Source: Kitasatospora fiedleri
GTDB lineage: Bacteria > Actinomycetota > Actinomycetes > Streptomycetales > Streptomycetaceae
NCBI RefSeq assembly: GCF_948472415.1
Contig: NZ_OX419519.1
Coordinates: 4,154,001-4,218,000 of the forward strand
Direction of reading: 5' to 3'
DNA: 64,000 nucleotides
In this document: piece by piece, positions 18,327 through 27,042 of the stretch
How the letters are laid out: every line of letters begins with the position of its first letter
How positions within the stretch are numbered: the first letter of the stretch is position 1
Notes under the pieces: model-generated
The model's database searches: none
The model's input: only the letters and a program-made list of their open reading frames with translations
Told to the model about the DNA's origin: nothing
Made by a program: the position numbers and the translations under genes

Positions 18327-18989
18327 GTGGGCCGATCGGCGCTTCTTGTACTCGATCTGATAAATGAAATCGTGCATCCGCGGGGGAAATACGGCGCGGA
18401 GGGGTACCAGCAGCAGGTGGCCGACCGCCGGGTGCTGGAGAACGCGGCCCGCGCGATCGAGCGGGCCCGCGCGGCGGACGTCCCGGTGATCTACGTCGTG
18501 GTCGGCTTCACCGCCGGCTACCCCGAGTGGCCGCCCGGCTCGCCGATCTTCCGGGCCGCCAAGCCCGACGGCCGCCTGCTGCTCGGCGACTGGGCCACCC
18601 AGGTGCACGACGCGGTGAAGCCGGCCGAGGGCGAGCCGGTCATCGCCAAGCACCGGATCAGCCCGTTCCACGGCACCGGACTGGACCTCCTGCTGCGCAC
18701 CCTCGGGGTGGACACCCTGCTGCTGACCGGCGTCTCCACCGACATGGTCATCCTGGCCACCGCCCGCGACGGCCACGACCGCGACTACCGGGTCAAGGTC
18801 CTGGAGGACGCCACCGCCGCCGACGGCCCCGAGATGCACCGGGCCGCGCTCACCGTGATCGCCCGCTGCGCCGAGATCACCACCGTCGACGAGGCGCTGG
18901 CCGACGAAGCGCTGTCCGACGGGGCACCGGCCGCCGGGGCACCGGCCGACGGGGCGCAGGCCGCCGGGGCGCCGGGGGCGAACCGATGA
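18327..18989 (+). CDS. isochorismatase-family hydrolase lacking the nucleophilic Cys
   Basis: The 220-residue protein has the isochorismatase/cysteine hydrolase fold: ALLVLDLINE (catalytic Asp), a VIAKHRISPF segment (catalytic Lys), and the cis-peptide region GVSTDMVILATARDG. In nicotinamidases the last motif carries the nucleophilic Cys (DxCV), but here that position is Val, as in true isochorismatases that use water directly. About 35 C-terminal residues are Ala/Asp/Gly repeats (GAPA, GAQA). GTG at 18327 has a strong GGAGGGG site. It overlaps the aminotransferase start by four bases. The substrate could be an enol ether, amide or imide made by the pathway. Confidence 0.8.
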   Translation: MGRSALLVLDLINEIVHPRGKYGAEGYQQQVADRRVLENAARAIERARAADVPVIYVVVGFTAGYPEWPPGSPIFRAAKPDGRLLLGDWATQVHDAVKPAEGEPVIAKHRISPFHGTGLDLLLRTLGVDTLLLTGVSTDMVILATARDGHDRDYRVKVLEDATAADGPEMHRAALTVIARCAEITTVDEALADEALSDGAPAAGAPADGAQAAGAPGANR

Positions 18990-20167
18990 GGAGCGTGGCC
19001 CGCCGCTTCGGCCGGATCGAGAAGTCCGCGACCTTCGCCGTGCTGGAACTGGTGCAGTCGCTGCGCGCCCAGGGCGTCAAGGTGCTCGACCTGGGCGGCG
19101 GCGAACCCGACTTCGACACCCCCGCGCACATCACCGCCGAGGGCGCCGGCGCCCTGGCCGGCGGCTTCACCCACTACACGGCCAGCCGGGGCATCCCCGA
19201 ACTGCTCGCCGCGATCTCCCGGAAGCTGGCCGAGGACAACGGCGTCAGCGTCGACCCGGCCACCGAGGTGATCGTCACCCCGTCGGCGAAGAACGCGCTG
19301 TTCACCGCCCTGACCACGCTGCTGGACCCGGGCGACGAACTGCTCGTCCCGACGCCGGGCTGGGTCAGCTACCACTCGATGGCGCACCTGATCGGCGCCG
19401 TCCCGGTGGACGTCCCGCTCGACGGCGACGACGGCTTCCGGATCACCCGCGAGCTGCTGGAGCGCCGGATCACCGACCGCACCAAGGTCATCCTGGTCAA
19501 CACCCCCAACAACCCGACCGGCCGGGCGCTGGACGCCGCCGAGGCCGAGGCGGTCGCCGCCGTCGCGGACGAGCACGACCTGTTCGTGGTCTCCGACGAG
19601 ATCTACGAGAAGATCGTCTACGGCGGGACCAAGCACGTCAGCCCGGCGAGCCTGCCCGCAGGTGCCGGGCGCACCCTGCTGGTCAACGGCTTCTCCAAGG
19701 CGTACGCGATGACCGGCTGGCGCCTGGGCTACGTCGCCGGACCGGCGCCGGTGATCTCCGAGATGCTCAAGGTGCAGCAGCACTCGGTGGGCTGCGCCGG
19801 CTCGTTCGTGCAGCGCGGCGGCCTGGCCGCGCTGACCGGTCCGCAGGACGCCGTCCAGGCGATGACGGACGAGTACGCGGCCCGGATGGAACTGATCGTC
19901 GCCGGGCTGGACTCGCTGCCCGGCGTCAGCTGTCCCCGGCCGGAGGGCGCCTTCTACGCCTTCCCCGACATCCGGGGCACCGGCTTCGCGAGCTCGGCCG
20001 AGTTCGCCACCTGGCTGCTGTCCGAGGCCGGCGTCGCGGTGATGCCCGGATCGGCCTTCGGCCCCGGCGGGGAGGGCCACATCCGGCTCTCCTTCGCCAC
20101 CTCGCGCGAGGTCATCACCGAGGCGATCGACCGGATGGCCACCGCGCTGCACCAACGCCGTCGGTGA
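18986..20167 (+). CDS. PLP-dependent class I/II aminotransferase
   Basis: The 393-residue fold-type I enzyme shows NTPNNPTGR, SDEIYEKIVYG, the PLP Lys in GFSKAYAMTGWRLGYV, and the substrate Arg in HIRLSFATS. These match aspartate/aromatic/branched aminotransferases of subgroup I gamma. ATG at 18986 overlaps the hydrolase stop (ATGA), so the two are coupled. Next to a LeuA-like synthase and LeuCD, it most simply converts an extended 2-oxoacid to its amino acid. Confidence 0.88.
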   Translation: MRSVARRFGRIEKSATFAVLELVQSLRAQGVKVLDLGGGEPDFDTPAHITAEGAGALAGGFTHYTASRGIPELLAAISRKLAEDNGVSVDPATEVIVTPSAKNALFTALTTLLDPGDELLVPTPGWVSYHSMAHLIGAVPVDVPLDGDDGFRITRELLERRITDRTKVILVNTPNNPTGRALDAAEAEAVAAVADEHDLFVVSDEIYEKIVYGGTKHVSPASLPAGAGRTLLVNGFSKAYAMTGWRLGYVAGPAPVISEMLKVQQHSVGCAGSFVQRGGLAALTGPQDAVQAMTDEYAARMELIVAGLDSLPGVSCPRPEGAFYAFPDIRGTGFASSAEFATWLLSEAGVAVMPGSAFGPGGEGHIRLSFATSREVITEAIDRMATALHQRRR

Positions 20168-20249
20168 CACCGCCGACCGGCCCGAACCGGTTCCGCAATT
20201 CCGAGACGTCACCCACTGCCGCGACGCAGTGCGGGAAACGGGGACAACC

Positions 20250-21410
20250 ATGAACGAGAACGTGCGGCGGATCTCCTTCTTCGACACCACTCTGCGCGAC
20301 GGCGAGCAGGCGCCCGCCAACGCGATGGGCCCCGAGGACAAGCTCGACCTCGCGCTGCGGATCGAGGCCCTCGGCGTCGACCGCATCGAGACCGGCTTCC
20401 CGGCCTCCTCGCCCAGCGACTTCGAGGCCACCCGGCTGATCTCCAAGCACCTGACCAGGGCGCGCTTCACCACCTTCTGCCGGGCCGTCGCCGGGGACGT
20501 CCTGGCCGCGGTCGAGGCCGGCGGCACCGCCAACCACCAGGTGCAGGTCGCCGCCACCGGCAGCGACCTGCACCTGAAGTACAAGCGGCGGATCACCCGG
20601 GAGCAGGCGATCGAGGAGGTGGTCGAGTCGGTGCGGCTGGCCCGCTCCTACGGCGTCGAGTCGGTCACCGTCGGCATCGAGGACGCCAGCCGCGGCGAGG
20701 ACGACCTGCTGCGCCCGATGACCGAACGGGCGGTCGAGGCCGGGGCGACCGGTTTCGTGGTCGCGGACACCTCCGGCGCGATGACCCCGGACGGGTACGC
20801 GGCGCTGATCCGCCGGTTCCGGTCCTGGGTCCCGGCGGAGACCTGCATCGCCACCCACTGCCACGACGACTTCGGCCTGTCCACCGCCAACGCGCTGGCC
20901 GGCCTGCTGGCCGGCGCCGACGAGGTCCAGGCGACCCTGGGCGGCGTCGGCGAGCGGGCGGGCAACACCCCGCTGGAGGAGATCGCGGCGATCCTCGCCT
21001 ACAAGGAGGACGAGACCGGCCTGCGCACCGACATCGACCTGGCCGCCATGTACGGGGCCTACACCGTCCTGCGCCGGGTCATCCGGCTGGAGGAGCCGCG
21101 CAACAAGGCGATCTTCGGCACCTACGCCTTCGGCACCGCGGCGGGCATCCACCAGCAGGGCGTGCTGCGCAACCCGGCCACCTACGAGTACGTCGAGCCG
21201 GCCCGTTTCGGCCGCACCCGCTCGGTGCTGATCGGCCGGCACTCCGGCCGGACGGTGCTCCGGCACCTGCTGGAGCAGCTGGGCCTGGAGCCCGACGACG
21301 CGCGGCTGGAGGAGCTCTACCGGGTGCACATCGCCGAGCGGACCGACGGGGACTGCGAGGACCTGGAGGTCATCAAGGAGCGCCTGCGCCAGGAGCTGCT
21401 GTCGCAGTAG
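20250..21410 (+). CDS. 2-isopropylmalate/homocitrate synthase-like enzyme
   Basis: The 386-residue DRE-TIM barrel enzyme begins with RRISFFDTTLRDGEQAP, the acyl-CoA/2-oxoacid condensation signature, and has the metal-binding HCHDDFGLSTANAL motif and GGVGERAGNTPLEE. It condenses acetyl-CoA with a 2-oxoacid. At 386 residues it lacks the C-terminal LeuA regulatory domain, so it resembles homocitrate synthase-size or feedback-insensitive LeuA2-type enzymes. It follows the aminotransferase by 82 bp. The substrate specificity cannot be assigned; no LeuB-like dehydrogenase is in the window. Confidence 0.88.
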   Translation: MNENVRRISFFDTTLRDGEQAPANAMGPEDKLDLALRIEALGVDRIETGFPASSPSDFEATRLISKHLTRARFTTFCRAVAGDVLAAVEAGGTANHQVQVAATGSDLHLKYKRRITREQAIEEVVESVRLARSYGVESVTVGIEDASRGEDDLLRPMTERAVEAGATGFVVADTSGAMTPDGYAALIRRFRSWVPAETCIATHCHDDFGLSTANALAGLLAGADEVQATLGGVGERAGNTPLEEIAAILAYKEDETGLRTDIDLAAMYGAYTVLRRVIRLEEPRNKAIFGTYAFGTAAGIHQQGVLRNPATYEYVEPARFGRTRSVLIGRHSGRTVLRHLLEQLGLEPDDARLEELYRVHIAERTDGDCEDLEVIKERLRQELLSQ

Positions 21411-21554
21411 CCGCCGCGTCGGCCGCCGCGCGGGCGGGCGCCCGGGGGCGCATACGGGTGCACAACGGTGCCGAACGGACATCCGGTTGGTAGCGTTCCG
21501 CCCGCGGCGGCGGCCTCCGGGGCCGCCGGGCCCCGAGCGGGAGGAGCGGCGCGG

Positions 21555-23003
21555 GTGGCGGCGGAGGAGACGGCACGGGAGACGGCGGCGGCGGTCCGGG
21601 GACCGGCGGCGGGCACGGCGAGGCTGTCCCGGCGGACGCTGACCATGCTGGTGGTCGGCTCGATGGTCGGCGCGGGCGTGTTCTCGCTGCCGGGGCGGTT
21701 CGCGCAGGAGACCGGCGTGCTGGGCGCGCTGGTCTCCTGGCTGATCGCCGGGACGGGCATGCTGATGCTGGCGCTGGTGTTCCAGGCGCTGGCGGTGCGG
21801 CGGCCGGAACTGGACGCGGGCGTGTACGCGTACGCGAAGGCGGGCTTCGGCGAGTACCTGGGCTTCTTCTCGGCGTTCGGCTACTGGGCCAGCGCCTGCG
21901 TCGGCAACGTGACGTACTGGGTGCTGATCATGTCGACGGTCGGGGCGCTCGTCCCGGCGCTCGGGGACGGCGACACCTGGCTCGCGCTGCTGCTCTCCTC
22001 GGCCGGGCTGTGGGGGTTCTTCCTGCTGGTGCGGCGCGGCGTGCGGGAGGCCGCGACGGTCAACCGGATCGTCACCGTGGCCAAGCTGGTGCCGATCCTG
22101 GTGTTCGTGGTGCTGGCGCTCGCCTGCTTCCGGGCGGACGTGTTCGCCGCCAACGTCCGGGGCGCCGCCGCCACGGGCTCGCTCTACGACCAGGTGCACG
22201 GGACGATGCTGGCCACCGTGTTCGTGTTCCTCGGGGTGGAGGGCGCCAGCGTCTACTCCCGGCACGCGGCGCGCCGTTCGGACGTCGGCCAGGCCACCGT
22301 GCTGGGCTTCCTGAGCGTCTTCGCGGTGTTCGCCTCGGTCACCGTGGTCTCCTACGGCCTGCTGCCGGCGGACCAGATCGCCGCGCTGCGGCAGCCCTCG
22401 ATGGCGGGCGTGCTGGCGGCGGCGGTCGGCACCTGGGGCCAGGTGCTGGTCAGCATCGGCCTGGTGGTCTCGGTGCTGGGCGCGTACCTGGCGTGGACGC
22501 TGATGGCCGCCGAGGTGCTGTTCGTCGCGGCCGGGGACGGGGACATGCCGCGCTTCCTGGCCCGGACCGGCGCCCGGGACGTGCCGGTGCCCGCGCTGCT
22601 GCTGACCAGCGTGCTGTCGCAGCTGATGCTGGTGGTCACCGCCTTCTCCGACGACGCCTTCGACTTCGCGCTCGACCTGACCAGCACGCTCGGCCTGGTC
22701 CCGTACCTGCTGGCCGCCGGGTACGGGGTGCGGGTGGCCCGGCGGGACCGCGCGGGCCCGGCCGCGCTGCTGGTGGCCGGGCTGGCCACCGCGTACACCG
22801 CGTTCCTGGTCTACGCGGCGGGCTGGACGTACCTGCTGGTGTCGTCCGTCGTCTACGCGCCCGCCACCGTGCTGTTCGTGATGGCCCGCCGCGAGCAGGG
22901 CCGCCGGCTGTTCTCGCCGCGCGAGGCGGTGGTGCTGGCGGTGTCGGCGGCCGGGGCGGTGCTGGGCGTGGTGGCGCTGGCGGCGGGGTGGATCAGTCTG
23001 TGA
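21555..23003 (+). CDS. APC-superfamily amino acid permease or antiporter
   Basis: The 482-residue membrane protein has about 12 hydrophobic helices and starts its core with the APC signature MLVVGSMVGAGVFSLPG, as in basic amino acid/polyamine antiporters of the ArcD/LysP type. GTG at 21555 was chosen because GGGAGGAGC lies just upstream; the longer frame from 21468 has no such site. It follows the LeuA-like gene on the same strand after 144 bp and could transport the pathway's amino acid, but may equally be independent. Confidence 0.8.
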   Translation: MAAEETARETAAAVRGPAAGTARLSRRTLTMLVVGSMVGAGVFSLPGRFAQETGVLGALVSWLIAGTGMLMLALVFQALAVRRPELDAGVYAYAKAGFGEYLGFFSAFGYWASACVGNVTYWVLIMSTVGALVPALGDGDTWLALLLSSAGLWGFFLLVRRGVREAATVNRIVTVAKLVPILVFVVLALACFRADVFAANVRGAAATGSLYDQVHGTMLATVFVFLGVEGASVYSRHAARRSDVGQATVLGFLSVFAVFASVTVVSYGLLPADQIAALRQPSMAGVLAAAVGTWGQVLVSIGLVVSVLGAYLAWTLMAAEVLFVAAGDGDMPRFLARTGARDVPVPALLLTSVLSQLMLVVTAFSDDAFDFALDLTSTLGLVPYLLAAGYGVRVARRDRAGPAALLVAGLATAYTAFLVYAAGWTYLLVSSVVYAPATVLFVMARREQGRRLFSPREAVVLAVSAAGAVLGVVALAAGWISL

Positions 23004-23116
23004 CCCCGCCGGGGCGGTGCGCGGGAGAAGTGTTCGGACGGACCGTGAAACACCCGGACCCGGTCGCGCATCTATAGGGGGGAGAGCCCGGAACGGCCGG
23101 GCCACGGGGGTGCGAT

Positions 23117-24925
23117 GTGATACGCGGACAGGCCGAGGCCGCCGAACCGGCGGAGGACGGGTCCGAAGGCGCGGTGCCCCGGCAGCGGGAGGGCGGCCGG
23201 GCGGCCCGCCGACGGGCGGGCGCCTCCGCGGGGCCGGTGTCCGGCCCGGTGTCCGGCCCGGTTTCCGGTTCGGGTTCCGGCCCGGCGACGGGCGGGCGGG
23301 CGGCGCGCCGGGAGGCGGCCCGCCGCCCGGGACGGCGGGGACGCCGGCGGCTGCGGCGCTGGCAGAAGGCGCTGCTGTGGACGGCGGTCGGGGCGGTGGT
23401 GCTGACCGCCGGTGCGGGCGGCTACCTCTACTACCGGTTCAACGCCAACATCAAGCAGGCGCCGCTGTACGCGGGCGAGGAGGGCGACGCCGGGCACGAG
23501 GTGGCGGACGCCTTCGGTCGCACCCCCATCAACGTGCTGGTGATCGGCTCCGACTCGCGCGCCGACCCGGAGGACTGCACGATCGGCGGCGCCGACTGCG
23601 GCAGCGGCGCCAACGCCGACGTCAACCTGCTGCTGCACGTCTCGGCGGACCGCAGCAACGCGACCGTGATGAGCATCCCGCGCGACCTGCGGACCGACCT
23701 GCCGGGCTGCCGCGACGCGGCGGGCAAGACCGTGTTCAAGGCGCAGCGCGGGCTGATCAACGCCACTCTCCAGGGCGGCCCCGGCTGCACCGTGGCGGCC
23801 GTCCGCAAGCTCACCGACCTCCCGATCGACCACTTCGTGCAGGTCGACTTCAGCGGCGTGATCAAGATGTCGGACGCGGTGGGCGGCGTCCCGGTGTGCG
23901 TCAGCGACAACGTCTACGACCCGTACTCGCACCTCAAGCTGACCAAGGGCGAACACACCCTCCAGGGCATGGCGGCCCTCCAGTTCGTCCGGACCAGGCA
24001 CGGCTTCGGCGACGGCACCGACACCGGCCGCTCCTCGGCCCAGCACCTCTTCCTCGGCTCGATGATCCGCCAGCTCAAGGGCGCCGGGACGCTCACCGAC
24101 CCGGGCAAGCTGCTCTCGCTCGCCGACGCCGCCACCAAGGCGCTCACCGTCGACCCCGGCCTGGACGGCATCACCAAGCTGGTCGGTCTCGGCCAGGACA
24201 TCAGCAAGGTGCCGTCCGAGCGGATCACCTTCACCACCATGCAGATCATCCACGACCCGGCGGACGACAACCGGCGGCTGATCGGCCCGGGCGCGACCGA
24301 GCTGTTCCGGGCGATCAAGGACGACCGGTCGCTCAGCGGCGGCCCGCAGCCCGGGGACGCCGCCTCGTCCGCCACCCCGTCCGTCCCGTCCGCCCCTGCC
24401 GCGTCGTCGGCGCCCCCGGCCGCGACCGGACCGGCCCGCGGCGGGATCACCGTCGTGGTGCGCAACGGCACCGGCGTCACGGGCCGGGCCGGAGCGCTCG
24501 TCGAGGCGCTGCGGCAGGCCGGTTTCGCCAAGGGCACCACCACCGGTCCGAAGGTCACCGCCGAACACAGCGCGGTGACGTACCCGGCGGGCAGGGAGGC
24601 CGAGGCCCAGCAGGTCGCCGCCGCCCTCGGCCTGCCCGCGAGCGCCGTCCGGGCCGGGGAGGGCAACTCGATCGAGCTGCTGATCGGCACCGACTGGCCC
24701 ACCGGCACCGCCTACCCCGCCGAGACCGGCACCACCACCGCGCCCGCACCCCCCGCCGACCCGTCCGCCATCCTCAAGGGCGCCGACGCCAGCACCGCCG
24801 ACGACACCAGCCGCTGCGCCCAGGTCGGCCACGAGGGCACCGTCGAACTCCCCGGCTACCGGGGCCAGATGACGCCGGTCCAGGCGTACGAGCGCAGCAA
24901 GGGGGTCCCCGACTCGGCACCCTGA
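23117..24925 (+). CDS. LCP-family cell-envelope protein (LytR-CpsA-Psr)
   Basis: The 602-residue protein has an Arg-rich cytoplasmic N-terminus containing a short GPVS repeat, one membrane helix near residues 85-105 (ALLWTAVGAVVLTAGAGG), the LCP catalytic domain (NVLVIGSDSRAD; MSIPRDLRTDLPG; QFVRTRHGFGDGTDTGRSSAQ with the key Arg and Asp residues) and a C-terminal LytR_C domain (ITVVVRNGTGVTGRA). LCP enzymes attach teichoic acids or other glycopolymers to peptidoglycan. It is likely housekeeping-type rather than biosynthetic. A CTATAGGGG element 40 bp upstream may be its -10 region. Confidence 0.9.
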   Translation: MIRGQAEAAEPAEDGSEGAVPRQREGGRAARRRAGASAGPVSGPVSGPVSGSGSGPATGGRAARREAARRPGRRGRRRLRRWQKALLWTAVGAVVLTAGAGGYLYYRFNANIKQAPLYAGEEGDAGHEVADAFGRTPINVLVIGSDSRADPEDCTIGGADCGSGANADVNLLLHVSADRSNATVMSIPRDLRTDLPGCRDAAGKTVFKAQRGLINATLQGGPGCTVAAVRKLTDLPIDHFVQVDFSGVIKMSDAVGGVPVCVSDNVYDPYSHLKLTKGEHTLQGMAALQFVRTRHGFGDGTDTGRSSAQHLFLGSMIRQLKGAGTLTDPGKLLSLADAATKALTVDPGLDGITKLVGLGQDISKVPSERITFTTMQIIHDPADDNRRLIGPGATELFRAIKDDRSLSGGPQPGDAASSATPSVPSAPAASSAPPAATGPARGGITVVVRNGTGVTGRAGALVEALRQAGFAKGTTTGPKVTAEHSAVTYPAGREAEAQQVAAALGLPASAVRAGEGNSIELLIGTDWPTGTAYPAETGTTTAPAPPADPSAILKGADASTADDTSRCAQVGHEGTVELPGYRGQMTPVQAYERSKGVPDSAP

Positions 24926-24991
24926 CGGACCGTCACATTCGGCTGCGGCGACCGGGCGGGCCTTCGGACGGAGGGCCGGGGCGGGGGGTTC

Positions 24992-25300
24992 TCACCGTCC
25001 GGCAGGAGGGGCCGTGCCGTCGGTGGGGGGCAGGTGGACCTCGCTCCACACGCTCTCCTGCACACCGCCGCCGCCGTCGCGCGAGGTGAGGGAGCGGCGG
25101 TGGCCCCAGCGGTCGCCCAGCGCGAGGGCCGCCAGCACCCCGTACTCGTCCGGCGCGGGGCCCTCCAGGTGCAGTTCGATCCGGTACCCGCCGGGGGTGG
25201 TGCTCAGCCGCGCCTTCCCGCCACCCGCCCGCGCCAGCCGCTCGGCGATCGTCCAGGCGCGCTGCTGCGACACCTTGGCGGCGGCCTCCCGGTCCGTCAT
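24992..25300 (-). CDS. small unknown protein, 102 aa
   Basis: A 102-residue hydrophilic protein with no recognisable domain. The N-terminal part (MTDREAAAKVSQQRAWTIAE) is helical; the rest looks like a small alpha/beta domain ending in a disordered Pro/Gly tail. Its ATG overlaps the stop of a 49-codon frame upstream (ATGA), suggesting a coupled two-gene unit. It converges on the LCP gene. Confidence 0.55.
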   Translation of the reverse strand: MTDREAAAKVSQQRAWTIAERLARAGGGKARLSTTPGGYRIELHLEGPAPDEYGVLAALALGDRWGHRRSLTSRDGGGGVQESVWSEVHLPPTDGTAPPAGR

Positions 25301-25446
25301 GGGCGGGACGCGGTGGACGAGGGCGGGAGGGGGAGGGGCGCGGCGGACTCGGCCGGTTCCGAGGTCCGCTCGGGGTCGTCGGACCCCTCGCGCAGGGAAC
25401 GCCGGAGGGTGGCGACTTCCTCCAACGACTGTCCGGTGTACAGCAC
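25297..25446 (-). CDS. very small putative protein, 49 aa
   Basis: A GTG at 25446 opens a 49-codon frame (VLYTGQSLEEVATLRRSLRE then an acidic/Pro/Ser tail). Its stop overlaps the next gene's ATG as ATGA, which is the main argument that it is translated. The ribosome site is weak. It is not recognised, and it may be an artefact of GC bias. Confidence 0.4.
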   Translation of the reverse strand: MLYTGQSLEEVATLRRSLREGSDDPERTSEPAESAAPLPLPPSSTASRP

Positions 25447-25480
25447 TTGATTCCGTTCGGTGGGTGAGGAGAGAGGGGGT

Positions 25481-25735
25481 TCAGGCCGCGTCCGGCTCCT
25501 GCGCGGTGCCGCTGCCGATGCAGCGCGGGCACCCGCAGGCCGGCCAGGTCAGCGTGGAGCGCGGCGCGGGCAGCAGCGGTTCGTCGGACGTCCGGAACGA
25601 GACCTGCTCCCGGCTGCCGTCCGCCCGCACCGTGTAGACGCGGATCGTCATCCCCGGCTTCGGAGCGGGGCTGCCGTCGGACGGGCCCTCGGCTGCCGTC
25701 GATGGGATGAAGGGGTCTGGCTGACAAGTCGTCAT
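25481..25735 (-). CDS. small Cys-containing unknown protein, 84 aa
   Basis: An 84-residue protein with a beta-rich centre (MTIRVYTVRADGSREQVSF) and a C-terminal ACGCPRCIG cluster that could bind a metal. It is divergent from the XRE regulator at 25881, with a 145-bp shared gap. Such small genes often accompany WhiJ-type XRE/DUF397 loci in Streptomyces, but I cannot assign a function. Confidence 0.55.
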   Translation of the reverse strand: MTTCQPDPFIPSTAAEGPSDGSPAPKPGMTIRVYTVRADGSREQVSFRTSDEPLLPAPRSTLTWPACGCPRCIGSGTAQEPDAA

Positions 25736-25880
25736 GATCGTTGCTCCGTGGGGAGATTGCCGTCCGCTTCGGTCACTGTCTGTGCCTCAAGCGTTGCCGG
25801 GCGGCGCTACCCTCGACAAGGAGCACGGTGTTGCGGACCTGGGCAGGGGTCCGGCACGGAACAAGGAGGAGGCTGGACGG

Positions 25881-26738
25881 ATGGCCTGGCAGGAACGGGA
25901 CCTTCAGCCGGACCTTTCGCCCCGGCACTTCTACGGCGCCGAGATCCGCCGCCTCCGCAAGCTGCACGACAACATGTCGTTGGAGGCGCTGGGCAACATC
26001 CTCATGTTCTCCAAGGCGCACCTGTCGCGGATCGAGAGCGGCGCGTCCAAGCCGCCGGTCGGCCTGTCGGAGAAACTGGACATGGCCTTCGGGACGGACG
26101 GACTGTTCTGCCGCCTCTACGAGATGGCGAAACGGGAGCCGTTCCCCGACAAGTACAGCGCGTTCCACAAGCTGAACGAACGCGCGGTGGAACACGCCTC
26201 GTACTCGCTGTCGATCCCCGGTCTGCTCCAGATCGAGCCGGTGATCCGGGCCATCATGTACGCGGGTGGATCCAGCCCGTCGGACGCTGAGATCGAGAGC
26301 TGGCTAACCGCTCGACTCGGGCAGCAAGAACGACTCTGGGCCGAACCGGTGGCGTGCGAGTACTGGTTCATCCTCGACGAGTACGCGCTGCGACGTCCGA
26401 TCGTCGGTCCGGAGGCGATGGTGGAACAGCTCTCCGTGCTGCTGGCTGCCGGTCGGCGCCGCAATGTGACGATCCAGGTGCTGCCGTTCAGCGCCGGTGT
26501 GCACTCGCGGGTCGGCGGCTCCTCGCTGATCATGCTGACTGCGCCCGACGGCTCGATGGTCGCCTATGAGGAGGGCGATCGTTGGGGACGTCTGCACGAT
26601 GATGTGGTGACCGTCGTGAGTCGCAGGAAGGACTACGATCTGTTGCGGGCTCAGTCCCTCTCTCCACGGGACTCCGAGGCCGTGATCAGTTCCGCCCTGG
26701 AAGGATTCGCTGAGGATGCACCCCGACGGCACGCCTGA
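25881..26738 (+). CDS. XRE-family regulator with DUF5753 domain (WhiJ-like)
   Basis: The 285-residue protein has an N-terminal XRE helix-turn-helix (FYGAEIRRLRKLHDNMSLEALG; SKAHLSRIESGASKPP) and a C-terminal DUF5753-type domain (YSLSIPGLLQIEPVIRAIM ... QVLPFSAGVHSRVGGS). Such proteins pair with small DUF397 proteins in Streptomyces, as at the whiJ locus, and regulate development or metabolism. ATG at 25881 follows an AAGGAGGAGG site. Its 3' end overlaps the DUF397 gene by 23 bp in another frame, the usual arrangement. Confidence 0.88.
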   Translation: MAWQERDLQPDLSPRHFYGAEIRRLRKLHDNMSLEALGNILMFSKAHLSRIESGASKPPVGLSEKLDMAFGTDGLFCRLYEMAKREPFPDKYSAFHKLNERAVEHASYSLSIPGLLQIEPVIRAIMYAGGSSPSDAEIESWLTARLGQQERLWAEPVACEYWFILDEYALRRPIVGPEAMVEQLSVLLAAGRRRNVTIQVLPFSAGVHSRVGGSSLIMLTAPDGSMVAYEEGDRWGRLHDDVVTVVSRRKDYDLLRAQSLSPRDSEAVISSALEGFAEDAPRRHA

Positions 26739-26919
26739 GAACTGGGTCAAGAGCAGCTACAGCAACCAGGACGGCGGCGCCTGCGTCGAGGTGGACGCCA
26801 ACCGCCCGGGCACCGTCCGCGACTCCAAGGACCCTGACGGCCCGCGCCTGCGTTTCACGCCCGCGAGCTGGGACGCCTTCGTCACCGCCGTCGTGGCAGG
26901 CGAGTTCGGCCACCTCTGA
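26716..26919 (+). CDS. DUF397 protein, copy 1
   Basis: The 67-residue DUF397 protein has the family signature: NWVKSSYSNQDGGACVEVD, then RDSKDPDGPRLRF and SWDAFVTAV. It probably antagonises or modulates the XRE partner whose gene it overlaps. A near-identical copy follows 327 bp downstream; the two proteins differ at about seven positions. Confidence 0.85.
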   Translation: MHPDGTPENWVKSSYSNQDGGACVEVDANRPGTVRDSKDPDGPRLRFTPASWDAFVTAVVAGEFGHL

Positions 26920-26939
26920 ACCGAAACACCTACGGCGCT

Positions 26940-26963
26940 CCGCGGTTCACGGTCGAACCGCGG
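26940..26963 (+). terminator. hairpin terminator after DUF397 copy 1
   Basis: CCGCGGTTC-ACGGTC-GAACCGCGG is a perfect nine-base inverted repeat followed by GGCACTTTTCTT, giving a near-canonical intrinsic terminator between the two DUF397 copies. Confidence 0.75.
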
Positions 26964-27042
26964 GGCACTTTTCTTGGACGGGGCCCTGTCGACCGGGGCC
27001 CTGGGTCTGTGATCCCGTCCGTCCTGGAAGGATTCGCCGAAG

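Noticed and set aside
13886..21410. Housekeeping leucine operon
   Set aside because: LeuB is missing, the genes are divergent with an FAD enzyme and hydrolase, and the LeuA-like protein lacks the regulatory domain. Not fully excluded without the genome.
13886..21410. Phosphonate pathway using aconitase-like and citrate-synthase-like enzymes
   Set aside because: No phosphoenolpyruvate mutase or phosphonopyruvate decarboxylase was seen in the window.
20115..23105. 996-codon minus-strand frame opposite LeuA and the permease
   Set aside because: Composition is His/Arg/Gln-rich low complexity and it is fully antisense to two well-supported genes.
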